Below are positions 22,873 through 33,995 of a stretch of DNA of 64,000 nt, in pieces (positions within the stretch are counted from its first letter, which is position 1; every line of letters starts with the position of its first letter). The position numbers and the translations under genes are program-made. Source of the DNA: Coenobita brevimanus (Eukaryota; Arthropoda; Malacostraca; Decapoda; Coenobitidae); assembly GCA_032717465.1 (NCBI GenBank), contig CM064681.1, forward strand, positions 12,449,454 to 12,513,453, written 5' to 3'. The notes beneath the pieces are model-generated. The model was given only the letters and a program-made list of their open reading frames with translations. It had not been told where the DNA came from and made no database searches.

Positions 22873-24075
22873 AATAATACCTGCAGTAACAATAGTCTCC
22901 ACCTACATAGTAGGCAGAAACTAATAATACCATCAAAAACAATAGTCTCCATCTATTACATAGGTGGAGAATAATTTCTTTTTATTCTTAGTCTCCCACG
23001 TATTATATAGGTGGAGACTATTGTTTTTGCTGATATTATTATCATTCTAGCCTCAGAGCCTCACAACGATTCCAGGAGAACCAAAGACTGCATAAGGAAT
23101 CTGAAGGGCCCAGGTTATGTGTCCTGGCACTGGTCATTGCTGATAGAAAAAAAAATCCAAATCTCCCCAATGGGGTCAAGGTCATTGTAAGAAACAGTAG
23201 CATACACATTCGTTCTTCGACACCGTTGTCTATCTTGTTGATGTTACGCATGAAGTTACCGTATGGTCTTCAGATCTTGTTTATATTACACATACCTTAC
23301 AGCATGGCAAAGCTTCCTTATTGTGGCCACACAATGAGGATATGTCTATCCATCCATCATCCAATCCTATGTCGCCCCATGAGGAGCATGGAAGCCCGGG
23401 GCTGGGCAGGTTGGTCCCGACATTTAAGATGAGAGTGGCCAGCCTCACTCATCCCTGAGTAACATTACGTGAGCAGTGAACCCCAACCACCCCTTGGATA
23501 TAAATCTACACTGGCTCAGTCCGACTGGAACACCTTAATTATCCACTAAAACCACCAGGCGCCATATTTTGGTTATATGGTTAGCCCAGAGTAGTAAATG
23601 GTTTCCTGCAGTACAGGAATTTATCTGGCTTGCCACTCAGTATAGAGTCGCCCATAGGCAGAAGGAAGAAGAATGAAGAAAAGAAAGACAGAAAAGGGAG
23701 TGTAAACTCACCCATAGGCAGAAGGGAAGACAAAAGAATGAAGGAAAGAAAGACAGAAGAAGAAGGAAGGAAGAGGAAAGGGCAGACACCCAAAGTAGCA
23801 CTACACTGAGTGACTAGTTGGTGGGCACCCCCACCTACCAGTAATGAGGATACTTAACTAATTAATACTATTATTCCTGCCTCAGAGTCTCACGAAGATT
23901 CCAGGAGAACCGGAGACTGTGCAATGGATCTGAAGAACCCAGGTTATGTGTCCTGGCATGGACCGTTGCTAATAGAAAAATCTCCTCAATGGGTTCAAGG
24001 TCACTAACAAACAGTAGATGGAGACTAGTGACTTTCCATAGGACAGTTACAGAGTTCTAGTTATTATTATTATTA
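22873..24075 (-). repeat. R repeat, dimer form, minus orientation, split by a SINE-like insertion
   Basis: Around 22,880-23,030, hairpins of AGTCTCCACCTA and its complement mark the point where the repeat orientation changes from plus to minus. R units then lie at about 23,035-23,205 and 23,870-24,060, joined by the same spacer seen in the plus copies (ATATTACACATACCTTA at about 23,281). The spacer is interrupted at 23,343-23,842. Confidence 0.65.
23343..23842 (-). mobile_element. SINE-like element S1, copy 1, 500 bp with 10-bp target duplication
   Basis: AATGAGGATA stands on both sides (23,333-23,342 and 23,843-23,852), defining a 500-bp insertion inside an R repeat. In its sense (minus strand) it opens with a GGTGGGGGTGCC-type sequence, has a CTCTATACTGAGTGGCAAGCC block shared with the LINE A 5' region, a possible Pol III A box (TGGTGGTTTTAGTGG), and ends in GGATGATGGATGG. 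No ORF. The 5' half contains a duplicated CATAGGCAGAAGG unit. Confidence 0.7.
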
Positions 24076-24150
24076 TTATTACTGTTATTATTATTGTTAT
24101 GATGATGATGATGATGATGATGATTATTATTATTAGTCTCCACATATGGT
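24060..24150. repeat. (ATT)n / (GAT)n microsatellites
   Basis: Trinucleotide ATT and GAT runs sit between two R copies. Similar runs mark most R copy boundaries. Confidence 0.8.
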
Positions 24151-24775
24151 ACTATGTAGGTGTGTAGGTGGAGACAATTGTTGTTGCTGATATTATTAGT
24201 CTCCACCTACGACAAAGGTGGTGACTATTGTTTTCAATGATATTATTATCATTACTATTATTATTATTATTATTTTTGCCTCAGAGTCTCACAACAGTTC
24301 CATGAGAACCAGAGACTGTGCAAGGAATCTGAAGGGCCCCGGTTATGTGTCCTGGCATGGGCCATTGCTGATTGAAAAAAATTCCAAACCTCACCAATGG
24401 GATCAAGGTCACTGTAAGAAACGGTAGCAGACACACCTTTGTCAGATCCTTCACTGATGTTAACATGAAGTTACCTTAAGGTCCTAAGAGCTTCTATATA
24501 TTACACATTCCTTACCACATGACAAAGCTTCTTTATTATGGCTACACAATAAAAATATGTAACTAATTAATATTATTGTGGCCTCAAGGGTCTCCTGACA
24601 ATTTCAGGAGAACTGAAGACTGTGCAAGGAATCTGAAGGGCCTAGGCTACGTGTCCTGGCATGGACCATTCCTGATAGATAAAATAAATCCATATCTCCC
24701 ATGGTGGGTCAAGGTCACTAAATAGGTGGAGGCTAGTGACTGTCCGTCAGAGTTACAGTTCTAGTTATTATTATT
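24140..24775 (-). repeat. R repeat, dimer form, minus orientation
   Basis: Units at about 24,225-24,430 and 24,575-24,760 are joined by the usual spacer (ACATTCCTTACCACATG at about 24,503). Flanked by ATT and ACT trinucleotide runs. Confidence 0.65.
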
Positions 24776-24819
24776 ATTATTATTATTATAATTACTACTA
24801 CTACTACTACTACCACTAC

Positions 24820-25280
24820 TATTGATCTCCATCTATTACTGTAGGTGATCTTAATATCCATCATTAATAATCTCCACCCATTACATAGGTGGGCACTATT
24901 GTTTTTGCTGTTATTATTTCTGGCCTCAGAGTCTCACGACGATTCCCAGAGAACCAGAGGCTGCAGAAGGAATCTGAAAGGCCTAGGTTATGAACCTAGG
25001 TGTGGGCCATTGCTGATTTTAAAAAATCAAATCCTTTACGTACAGTAGCAGAAAGAGTCATATTAGTATTATGAGTGAAAGACATGAGGTGGTCATGTCT
25101 ACTGGGAATTTCAACAGGACCTGAGCAAGTAATCTGACAGTGAAACTTGGCAGACCGATTCCTAAGAGTTTATTTTGTTTTACTTTAAAAAAATCCAAAT
25201 CTCCCCAATGGGGCAAGACCATTGTAAGAAAATGCACGTGGAGACTAGTGACTCCACAGGATAGTTACAGAGTTCTAGCG
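24820..25280 (-). repeat. R repeat, long form, minus orientation
   Basis: Contains the long-form spacer (GAGTCATATTAGTATTATG at about 25,053, the complement of the block at 16.9 and 20.95 kb). Ends with ACAGAGTTCTAG, the complement of the R start. Confidence 0.65.
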
Positions 25281-25563
25281 TTTATTATTACAACAGTATT
25301 TTGTCACTTTCTGTCTCTGATTTTCTTCACACTTATTGAGGATGTATGGTCTCAATCCAAAGAAATTATTCAACCTTTATCAATGGCAGGGCCAGGAAAG
25401 CAAGAATGTTCTGGTGTTTGGACAGAACTACGAACAACCCCCTCTTCTCCTCCCTCCACCCATTTTCTAGTACCACCACCTCTCTTGATCGGGAGGTAGC
25501 TCACTCCTTTACTTCTTGGTTTGAGGCGTGCGCACTCACGCACGCACACGCGCGCACGGAGGT

Positions 25564-25567
<4 letters not shown>

Positions 25568-25635
<68 letters not shown>
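25568..25635 (+). repeat. (CA)n microsatellite
   Basis: About 34 CA dinucleotides, preceded by imperfect CGCACA repeats. The His/Thr and Cys/Val open frames here are repeat artefacts. Confidence 0.95.
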
Positions 25636-25636
<1 letters not shown>

Positions 25637-25789
25637 GCCCAAACCATAACACCCGTTCTGTCTCCAAGAGCCTGGATGTAAAATATGTAATTCAGTAAGT
25701 AAAAAAACCTGTTATGGGTGAAGCGCGTTCCACCTAAAGCCAAATAGGCTAAAACTGTAAAGCAGTAGCAAGAAAAAATGCAGTCTACT

Positions 25790-26260
25790 TGATTGTTAGT
25801 CTGTAGGTCTGCATATGTCTTAAGTCGTCCTCTCCGGGAGAACCATATTTTCACTTAGGGCTAAATAAAATTATGTTGCACTAACAATAATTAATTAATG
25901 TGAACTGATAATTCAGAAAGTATCTGCCTCACTTTTGTTCTGTTTATTCTACCCATCTGCCTGTCTTTCACGTCTTCCTCTACGGAAAGAGTTTATTCTC
26001 ACGTAAGTTGAATAATGTCATCAGGCATTAGCAGACATGAAACAACGATCAAAGTTATTTGATACCTGAAACTGTACGTCTTTCCTTCTGTCCGTCTCTC
26101 CTATTGCCTGTCACGTCTTCCTCTACCAATGGGGTTTGTTATCCCTTAATATGAAAAATGGTATCTGGTGGAACCATGAATAAAATAAGTCAAAGTGAAT
26201 CGATAATCCAGAGTCTGTCTTTGTTTGTCTGTCGTATGTGTGAGGCGTTCTCTTTCCAAG
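25790..26260 (+). repeat. degenerate tandem repeat, ~130-160-bp units
   Basis: Blocks TCTGTCTGTC/CACGTCTTCCTCTAC and GTTTATT.TC.C recur at about 25,800, 25,955, 26,085 and 26,215, each followed by AATAA(A/G)..GTGAA..GATAAT. Strongly diverged. Confidence 0.45.
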
Positions 26261-26264
26261 TTCG

Positions 26265-26555
26265 ATGTAATAGTTTAACTTCAGGAGGAATAATGCAACT
26301 CTCTAATCATCTAATACCAAAGTTAACAGTTACTCTCACTCTTCCAAGTGTGCAACAAGTCAACTCAGGAACTGTCTTTTTCTGTTTGCATTTCTTACTG
26401 CATATGACCTCGAATCTTTTTAACGTAGTGTGTCTAGGTATCTCGAAATGAACGGATCTTGAATTTGACTCTGTTACTTTGTTTTTATTTCTTCTTGGAG
26501 GGAACATTCTAGCAGGCTTCTGGTCTTTGATTACTTTTTCCATGCATAAAAAAAT
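26265..26555 (+). pseudogene. LINE B 3' fragment (C-terminus, 3' UTR, A-tail)
   Basis: Matches LINE B1 14,390-14,655: the region coding QVNSG..., the TCTCGAAATGA.CGGATCTTGA stop-codon block, TTGGAGGGAAC, and the final CATAAAAAAAT tail. 5'-truncated and too mutated to code. Confidence 0.75.
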
Positions 26556-27484
26556 CATCCTGAATCTCAAACAAGCCTTCTGTATGTGTTTTTCCCCCTT
26601 CCGGGAATAATATATATTCATCTTCGATTACTAAATAAGTTTGGTGATATTAAGAATAAAACAATATTGACGAAACTCTAAGGTGATTACCAGTTTTCTG
26701 TCAGTTTTTCTGTCTGCCTGTCTCTCTCTCTGAAGATGAACTCTATCCTACCACATTGTTCTCTACCGGACGGAACTATAGGCGAGGATGAATGTTAATG
26801 AAAATACTACAATACATTTGAAGCCAATATAATGCTCAATCCATTTTGCACCACGTTCTCTTATTACGTTACTGGGCAATTAGAATTTACAACACATCCT
26901 GAACATCGTGACCTGCTTCAAACGGCGAAGCAAGGGTTACCTCTCGATCAAGGAAGCTGGTGATACTTAGGGAATGAGGGATGAAGAAGGAGGGCAGGGG
27001 GATTTGGAGCTGTGAGCGAACACCAGGCTATTCTTGCCGTCCTGACCCCGGCATCAACAATGCCTGGATACTTTAATTGGTTCGCGACTATACAACATCA
27101 TGACCCTGTTACAACGACCCAATTTCGGTCACCTTGACTACTTTTGAAGGTCACAGGTCCAAAAATGTCCAAAAATCATAAACTGTCCATACTAGGTGCC
27201 TCCAAAACTATATTGGATACATGAACATGGAGTGAATCCCGATAAAATATTTTTCCAAACATTTATATGGAAAATACGAAGGCCATTACATATATATATA
27301 CATATACATATATATATTATGCAGCCCCCAATGACTCACTCTCAACTGAATAAAATTGTCTGCTGATAGCTGGAATACAATTACAAGAGTTGTCATGTCA
27401 GTGGGTCAGTTACTGAGGACATGCGAATATTTAATTTGCATTCATTCTCCAAAAAATAACTGACCATCCGTCCACCTGTTGCAG

Positions 27485-27486
<2 letters not shown>
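26556..27486. other. unassigned sequence
   Basis: Complex sequence with a short ATATAC run at 27,290-27,320. No coding frame, hairpin or repeat homology that I can support. Confidence 0.4.
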
Positions 27487-27561
<75 letters not shown>

Positions 27562-27643
27562 TACCACTACGGTACCGGTATTTACTTTGCCAAAAATCCC
27601 ATGGGCAGAGAAAGTATCCTAATTAGTTCACCAGTGATCTCAC

Positions 27644-27694
<51 letters not shown>

Positions 27695-27726
27695 TTATAC
27701 TACATACTTTACCAGTGTTCTCATGG

Positions 27727-27781
<55 letters not shown>

Positions 27782-27804
27782 ACTACTTACTTTGCTAGTA
27801 ATCT

Positions 27805-27842
<38 letters not shown>
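27487..27842 (+). repeat. compound minisatellite: (GA)n tracts separated by related ~30-40-bp spacers
   Basis: (GA)n runs at 27,488-27,557, about 27,672-27,693, 27,731-27,777 and 27,810-27,841 alternate with spacers that look related to each other: TTTACTTTGCCAAAAATCCCAT, CACCAGTGATCTCA, TACATACTTTACCAGTG.TCTCAT, TACTTACTTTGCTAGTAATC, TACTTACCTTGCCACTG. A (GATA)n run occupies 27,643-27,672. Confidence 0.75.
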
Positions 27843-27844
<2 letters not shown>

Positions 27845-28690
27845 ACTTACCTTGCCACTGGACCCATTGGCAGGACTACATGACGTTGGGCACTTCGTAT
27901 CCTGACCATCGTGAAGTTCCTGAAATTATTCATTTCACTAAACTCACATGACTCTCAATTAATTCTTGAAAACTTTAAGGCTGATGATGTATTATACATA
28001 TTATTCTTCATACATTCTAACAGTTGTGTTTAACCTAGGGAAGATCTCAAGCAAGGAAGGGGTTAATATAGGCTGTATCTAACTTCTCAAATTCGAAGAC
28101 TGTCCTGAACTGTAACAAGAATGGTACCGGTAATATTATCCCGGTAGCGGAGATTATACTTTTAGTTCAGTAAGGATTAATATCTTCACTCTAGTAAAGT
28201 ATTTTTCATTAGCTTTATTCTTGATACCATAAGGAAGTGTTGCAATAGTAAAATTTTTCGTGGCCATATACGATACGCTAACATAAGAGTACTCTCCCTT
28301 CCTAACTCACTAAATGAAAGGCCGGCCTAACCATAATTTATTCTATGAATACTCTATGTACTTATGTTTGAACTTGAGGTCTAAACTGGGCTTGTGGAGC
28401 AAGGAATGAGCTGTTTTTTTCCGCACACAACCTTTGTGGTGTATGGTGATAAAGAACTGCTGAATGACTCCGTTGAGGCAGTTCACTCAACGTACGTGAA
28501 TGCATCCACAACCCGTCTAATTTAGAAGTACAGTACATAAAATTATGTAACACTGTAGTTTGGTAAGAAAATTTGTACTCGGTGTTGTTAGAAGGACTGA
28601 AGTTTAGAATGTTGCAAAGCAAGATTTTATTTTTTTCTACAATGAATTGCATTGTGTAGATCAAGGGATACACGTTTACGTCCCTACTGG
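27843..28690. other. unassigned sequence
   Basis: Complex sequence without a recognisable gene. The minus-strand frame at 28,362-28,919 crosses the AT microsatellite and is not credible. Confidence 0.4.
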
Positions 28691-28691
28691 C

Positions 28692-28693
<2 letters not shown>

Positions 28694-28781
<88 letters not shown>
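28694..28781. repeat. (AT)n microsatellite
   Basis: About 43 uninterrupted AT units. Confidence 0.95.
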
Positions 28782-28783
<2 letters not shown>

Positions 28784-29290
28784 GGGGGTCAAGCAGTAAA
28801 CATGAAAAAGAAATGTGATGATATGCTGTATGGTCGAGTATACCCCCAATCAAAACAATGCCACGAGCGAATTTACTTAACTCGCTGAATATGGTGACGG
28901 GTCTAGCTGATACCTCCACTCAGTTTTACTGAGACACTCTTTCGGTGCAGTGACTCACTGTGTACCATATTCATGCTGCTTCAAGATGATTGTATTCAGC
29001 ACAGAACAGCTCTCTTCAGCTGACTGGGATAAGGAAGCATGTTTCCAAAACTGATTAGAAACGCCAGAGGGTAAATATGAATTCATTTATCTGAACTGAT
29101 TAAATGAGAAAATATTAACAGAAGGGAATGAGTAGCTATAAACTTCATTAACTCTTCCATTACCTGGATTCTTTCTTAATCTGATAACTATGGTCATGTA
29201 GGCTAGTAGCTAGAGCAGAGCAAGTGTCGACGTGAAATGATTGATTTTCATTGCACAGCGATAGCCTACAGATGAATACTAAGCAAAACC
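28782..29290. other. unassigned sequence
   Basis: No domain-bearing frame or repeat recognised. Confidence 0.4.
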
Positions 29291-29294
29291 GACT

Positions 29295-29460
29295 TATAAC
29301 TTACCCCAGCTTAACCTAAACCTTACAAAACTTTACCTAACCAATTGGGACGTAATCTAACAATCTGCTTGAAAATCTTATCAAATCTAATCTACTGAAA
29401 AATAACCTAACATGGCTTACTACCTCACCCAACAAGATCTAACCTAACAATGAGAGCAAC
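29295..29460 (+). repeat. degenerate AACCT/CTTAACC tract
   Basis: Scattered TAACCTAA, AACCTAAACC and CTAACCTAAC words, a telomere-unit-like but decayed interstitial sequence. The complement of AACCT contains TTAGG. Confidence 0.5.
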
Positions 29461-29495
29461 ATACTTCGGTCCAAACCTTGGCATCCATCAGCCCT

Positions 29496-29497
<2 letters not shown>

Positions 29498-29565
<68 letters not shown>
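29498..29565 (+). repeat. (AC)n microsatellite
   Basis: About 34 AC dinucleotides. Confidence 0.95.
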
Positions 29566-29567
<2 letters not shown>

Positions 29568-29801
29568 GTGGCTTTCACGCATAGGTCTAGTTAGATTTGG
29601 TTTGTGATTATCCATATAACTGGAGTTAAGCAACTGTATTTAACTTTAATTAAATGACAAAATTTTCATAGAACTCGCGTTACCACGAGATTATTTAATT
29701 ACAAACAGAAAAGATCTCTTTCGTGAAAGAAACTAATGAAGGTTATATGCGGCCCCAACATCGAAAAGCTTTCCCTGAACTGAACTAAAGTGAAAAACTG
29801 G

Positions 29802-30061
<260 letters not shown>

Positions 30062-33000
30062 CTATTTTTTTTTTTTTTTTTTATGCGAGGACGAAGGAAC
30101 CAAAGGCCATGAGCCCGCAGTAACAGTTCCCTCCAAGAGAAAAACAAAATACAATAGAGAGCCAAATTCAAGATCCGATCATTTTGAGATGCCTGGACAC
30201 ACTGCGTTTGAAAGACTGGAGATCATAGGCAGCAGGAAATACAGACAGAGGGAGACAGTTCCAGAGCTGACCTGTTGCATAAATGAAAGACTGGGAGTAA
30301 CGGTTAACTGTTGCATTAGAGAGTTGGACAGAAAAGGGATGAGAGTTTGCTGCCAGACGGGTGCTACGCGCCCGTCGTAGAGGTGGAGGAATGCAAGCAG
30401 ACAGTTCAGAGGAGCAGTGACCATTAAAGTAGCGATAGAAAAGAGATAAAGATGCAACAGTGCAGCGAAGAGACAGAGGTTGAAGGGAGTCAGTAAGAGG
30501 AGGACAGTTAATGAGACGAAAAGCCTTTGACTCCACCCTATTGAGAAGAGCTGTATGTGGGGAGCCTCCCCACACATGAGAGTTGTACTCCACACAGGGG
30601 CAGATAAAACCCCTGTATAGAGTCAACAATTGTGCAGGGGTAAAGAAAGAGCGGAGTCGGCTTAGCACACCCAATCTCTTGGAAGCAGATTTTACAAGAG
30701 ATGTAATATGATCTTTTCAAGATAAGTCCCGAGTAAATGAAACCCCAAGCATGTTCAAGGATGATGCAGGATTAAGCTGAATATTATTAAACATTAGTAG
30801 GTATACCTGTGGAAGATTTTGTCGGGTTGATAGGTGTAAGAACTGAGTCTTAGATGCATTAAAAACAACCATATTATTTTTACCCCAGTCAGAGATACGA
30901 GCCAAGTCAGACATTAGGTGTGCCATAGCCTCATCCCTTGTTTGTTGAAGTAACTGTTGAGATGAGCATTGCGGGAACCGAATGGAAATGTGAAGGGTAG
31001 AGTCATCAGCGTATGAGTGGATAGGGTTAGATGTACAGCTTAGAAGATCATTGATGAAAAAAAGGAAGAGAGTTGGTGATAGGACAGAGCCCTGAGGAAC
31101 ACCACTGTTGATAGATCTAGGAGAAGAACGATGGCCGTCTACAACAGCGGCTATAGAACGACCAGAAAGGAAGCTAGCGATGAAGGCACAGATAGAAGGA
31201 TAGAAACCGTAGGAGGGCAGTTTGAAAATTAAAGATTTATGCCAGACTCGATCGAAAGCCTTTGAGATGTCAAGTGCAATGGCAAAGCTTTCGGCAAAGT
31301 CCCGAAAGGAGGATGACCAGGAGTCTGAAAGGTAGGTGAGAAGATCGCCAGTGGAGCGTCCCTGACGGAACCCATACTGACGATCGGAAAGAAGGTTGTG
31401 ATAGGAAAGATGCCTTAAAATTTTTCTATTGAGAATTGACTTAAAAACTTTCGAAATACAGGACGTTAAAGCAATTGGACGATAGTTGGAGGGTTGGGAG
31501 TGGTCACCCTTCTCTGGGACTGGCTGAATGAGAGCAAACTTTCAGCAAGAAGGAAAGGTACAAGTTGACAGACAAAGGCGAAAGAGTTTGCCTAGGCAGG
31601 GTGTAAGCACAGATGCACAGTTCTTGAGAACAACAGGAGGGACCCCATCAGGCCCATATGCCTTGTTAATACTGAGGCCAGTGATGGCAGAAAATACATT
31701 AACTGAAGGAATTTTAATGTCAGCCATGAGAAAGTCAGAGGGGGGAAGTGATGGAGGAACAGCACCGGAATCGTCTAAGGTGGAATTGGAGGAAAAAGTT
31801 TGTGCAAAGAGATCTGCTTGATCAGTAGACGAAATAGCTACAGAACCATCAGAGTAGAAAAGAGGAGGGAAGGATGATGAGGTAAAGTTGTTAGAAAGAT
31901 TTTTTGCAAGGTATCAGAAGGAGCGGGAAGAATTCGAGTTGGAGAGTTGAGAGCATTTAGTATGGATGAAATTATTTTTAGCAGAGCGATGAACAGACTT
32001 AGCATGATTCCGGGCAGAAATGTAAAGATGATGATTCAGGGGTGGGTTGGCTCCGGTACCTTTTGTAGGCCCTCTCCTTGTTGCGGACAGCATTAGAACA
32101 AGCGTGATTAAACCAAGGCTTTCTTGCGTTAGTCAAAGGATATGAGAAAGGAATGTATGCTTTCATGCCCGAGCGAATAACCTCCGTAATGCGCAAGGCA
32201 CACTCAGATGGCTCCTGGCCATGGAAGCAATAATCATTCCAGGGAAAATCAAAGAAGTACTGCCTGAGGGCCTCCCAGTTCACGGCTCCAAAATGCCACA
32301 GACGACGTTTCCCTGAAGGGTCCACAGGCCGTACCGGAGTGATAGGACAGGTTAAGGTAATAAGGTTGTGATCGGAGGAGCCCAACGGAGAGAAAAGATT
32401 AACAGAGTAAGCAGAAGGATTAGTTGTGAGAAAGAGGTCAAGTATGTTGGAGCTCTCTCCAAGGCAGTCAGGGATATGGGTAGGGTGCTGTACAAGCTGC
32501 TCTAGGTCTATAAGGATAGAAAAGATGTAGGCTTGTTCACCATGTGGATCCGTGAAAGGAGAGGAGAGCCAAAGGTGGTGGTGAACACTGAAATCTCCTA
32601 GAATGGAGATTTCAGAGAAAGGAGAAATGGATAGAATGTGTTCCATCGTAGAAGTAAGATAGTCGAAGAATTTTTGATAGTCAGTAGAATTTGGGGATAA
32701 GTAAACAGCACAGATATATTTAGTCAGAGAATGACAGGAAAGCCGAAGCCAGAGTGTAGAGAATTCAGAAGAATCGAGTTCAGGAACACGAAAGCAAGAT
32801 AAGTCGTTGCGTATATATACACAACAGCCACCTTTGGCTTTGAAATGACTATAGAGAAAGTAGGAGGATACAGAAAAGGGTTTGCTGTCAGTTGCCTCAG
32901 ACAGCTGGGTCTCAGTTAGAAAAAGAAGGTGAGGTTTAGAGGAGGAGAGGTGGTGCTCAACAGAGCGAAAGTTAGAGGAAAGGCCGCGAATGTTGCAGAA

Positions 33001-33180
33001 ATGAAGAAGAAGAGAGTCAGACAGTGGTTCCAAGCACCTCGAGTCGTCACCGGGAGAGGGGCGGATGGTGGGGGCATTTATGGTCCCCCCCCCGGGGACT
33101 CCGAGGCTTGGTGAAGAGACGCCATTTTTTTTTTTTTTAATTTTGAATAGGAAGTGTAGTGTGTACTGTGCACGAAAGGA
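30062..33180 (-). mobile_element. LINE B copy B2, inserted in the element K left repeat
   Basis: Collinear with LINE B1 over its full length. The T-run at 30,065-30,083 is the poly(A) tail, and similarity at the 5' end begins near GCACAGTACACAC (complement at about 33,165). Flanking sequence on both sides continues the element K repeat (ACCTAGGCAGAACT before, GGACGCTGGG.AAA after), so the insertion site is within K. No clear target duplication. Confidence 0.8.
30169..33120 (-). pseudogene. LINE B2 endonuclease-reverse transcriptase ORF, broken
   Basis: The EN part is open from about 33,150 to 31,999 with [33 protein letters not shown] and GSSDHNLI. The presumed start ATG (as in B1) is in a different frame because of an extra base in a C/G homopolymer near 33,088. 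RT pieces follow: NKAYGPDGVPP (about 31,660), DISKAFDRVWH (about 31,250), GVPQGSVLSP (about 31,090) and SYADDST (about 31,005). The C-terminal piece 30,674-30,168 holds EYNSHVWGGSP and ends KMIGS-stop. A stop (TGA) near 30,717 and frame changes near 32,000 and 31,540 inactivate it. Confidence 0.8.
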
Positions 33181-33181
33181 C

Positions 33182-33311
33182 GCTGGGTAAAACACGAAAT
33201 GGACTGGAGTGATTTTATACCTAGTTTTATCTGAACATTTCAGTCAAAACTAGTTTCAACAACTGCTGTCTGAGAGAACTAGGTGTTCTCGTATTTACCT
33301 GCAAGACACCT
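33182..33311 (+). repeat. element K left inverted repeat, inner part
   Basis: Continues the repeat after LINE B2: GGACG.TGGG, ACCTAGTTTTA.CTGAAC, CAGTCAAAACTAGTTTCA, matching the reverse complement of 39,699-39,590. A small hairpin (GAGAAC-TAGGT-GTTCTC) lies near its inner edge. Confidence 0.7.
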
Positions 33312-33803
33312 CAGTGAAAACTAGGTGCTATTAATTATGTTTGTCTTATCCACATCATAAGATTAGCGGTATCTCGATTGTATAATTAATCCACTTTGGT
33401 GTAGTATGAAAACAATGTCATGCCTATTAAGGTAGGCTACTTGACGACCAGCGTAGTTGTCATTAACAGCAGTAATAGTCGGGTCATGTTTGGTTCATAT
33501 GGTTTGGTCATATGGTTGACCGACTCAGTCACTCAGTCACCGTGGCTGTTGTGTGGGGTGGATTGTTCGCGGTCAGTAGAGATGGGCGATACCACTGATT
33601 TTTTTTTTCGATACGATACCGAGTATTTTCCACTCTAATATCGAAGTATCGAGTACCGATATCGAGTACTTCATCGTCCAGTATCGGTTATGTCGAGTAC
33701 TTTACAGGAAAATAATTTCCTAGATATAAAATACAGTCAGCAATCATATACATAGACCAGGGTGATGCGACAGGTTTATTGGAGATATAAAAGCCTACTG
33801 TAG

Positions 33804-33827
33804 CTCTCTCTCTCTCTCTCTCTCTCT
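33804..33827 (+). repeat. (CT)n microsatellite
   Basis: Twelve CT units immediately before SINE S2. Confidence 0.9.
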
Positions 33828-33995
33828 TGGCCCCGAGGCAGTGCTAGAGTGTCTGACTGACAATAAGATGGTCCCAGGTTCAATACCTGGGCGGAGCAGA
33901 CATCTTCTGAACACAAGTGTTGCATCACAAGTTCGTCCCTGTTCACCTAGCAGTAATATAGGTACCTTGTTGTCAGTCAACTTTGTGAATCACTT
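33828..33995 (+). mobile_element. tRNA-derived SINE S2, nested in the hAT-like element
   Basis: The head has GAGGCAGTGCTAGAGTGTC (A-box region) and GGTTCAATACC (near-consensus B box), followed by GGGCGGAGCAG. The body holds CCCTGTTCACCTAGCAGTAA and AGGTACC, a block also present in S3. SINEs of this form are transcribed by RNA polymerase III from the internal A/B boxes and copied by a partner LINE. Head damage (missing bases before the A box) suggests an old copy. Not a functional tRNA. Confidence 0.7.

Noticed and set aside
16725..25280. one large perfect palindrome or assembly artefact at the R cluster
   Set aside because: Copies on the two arms differ in form, order and sequence, so this is not a simple mirror duplication.
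28362..28919. 185-codon frame and other Tyr/Ile, Cys/Val or His/Thr frames at 25.5, 29.8, 44.8, 54.4, 55.3, 56.4 and 60.3 kb
   Set aside because: They are translations of AT, CA or GT microsatellites.
33828..33900. tRNA gene
   Set aside because: A and B boxes are visible but the cloverleaf is broken and a SINE body follows; this is a tRNA-derived SINE.
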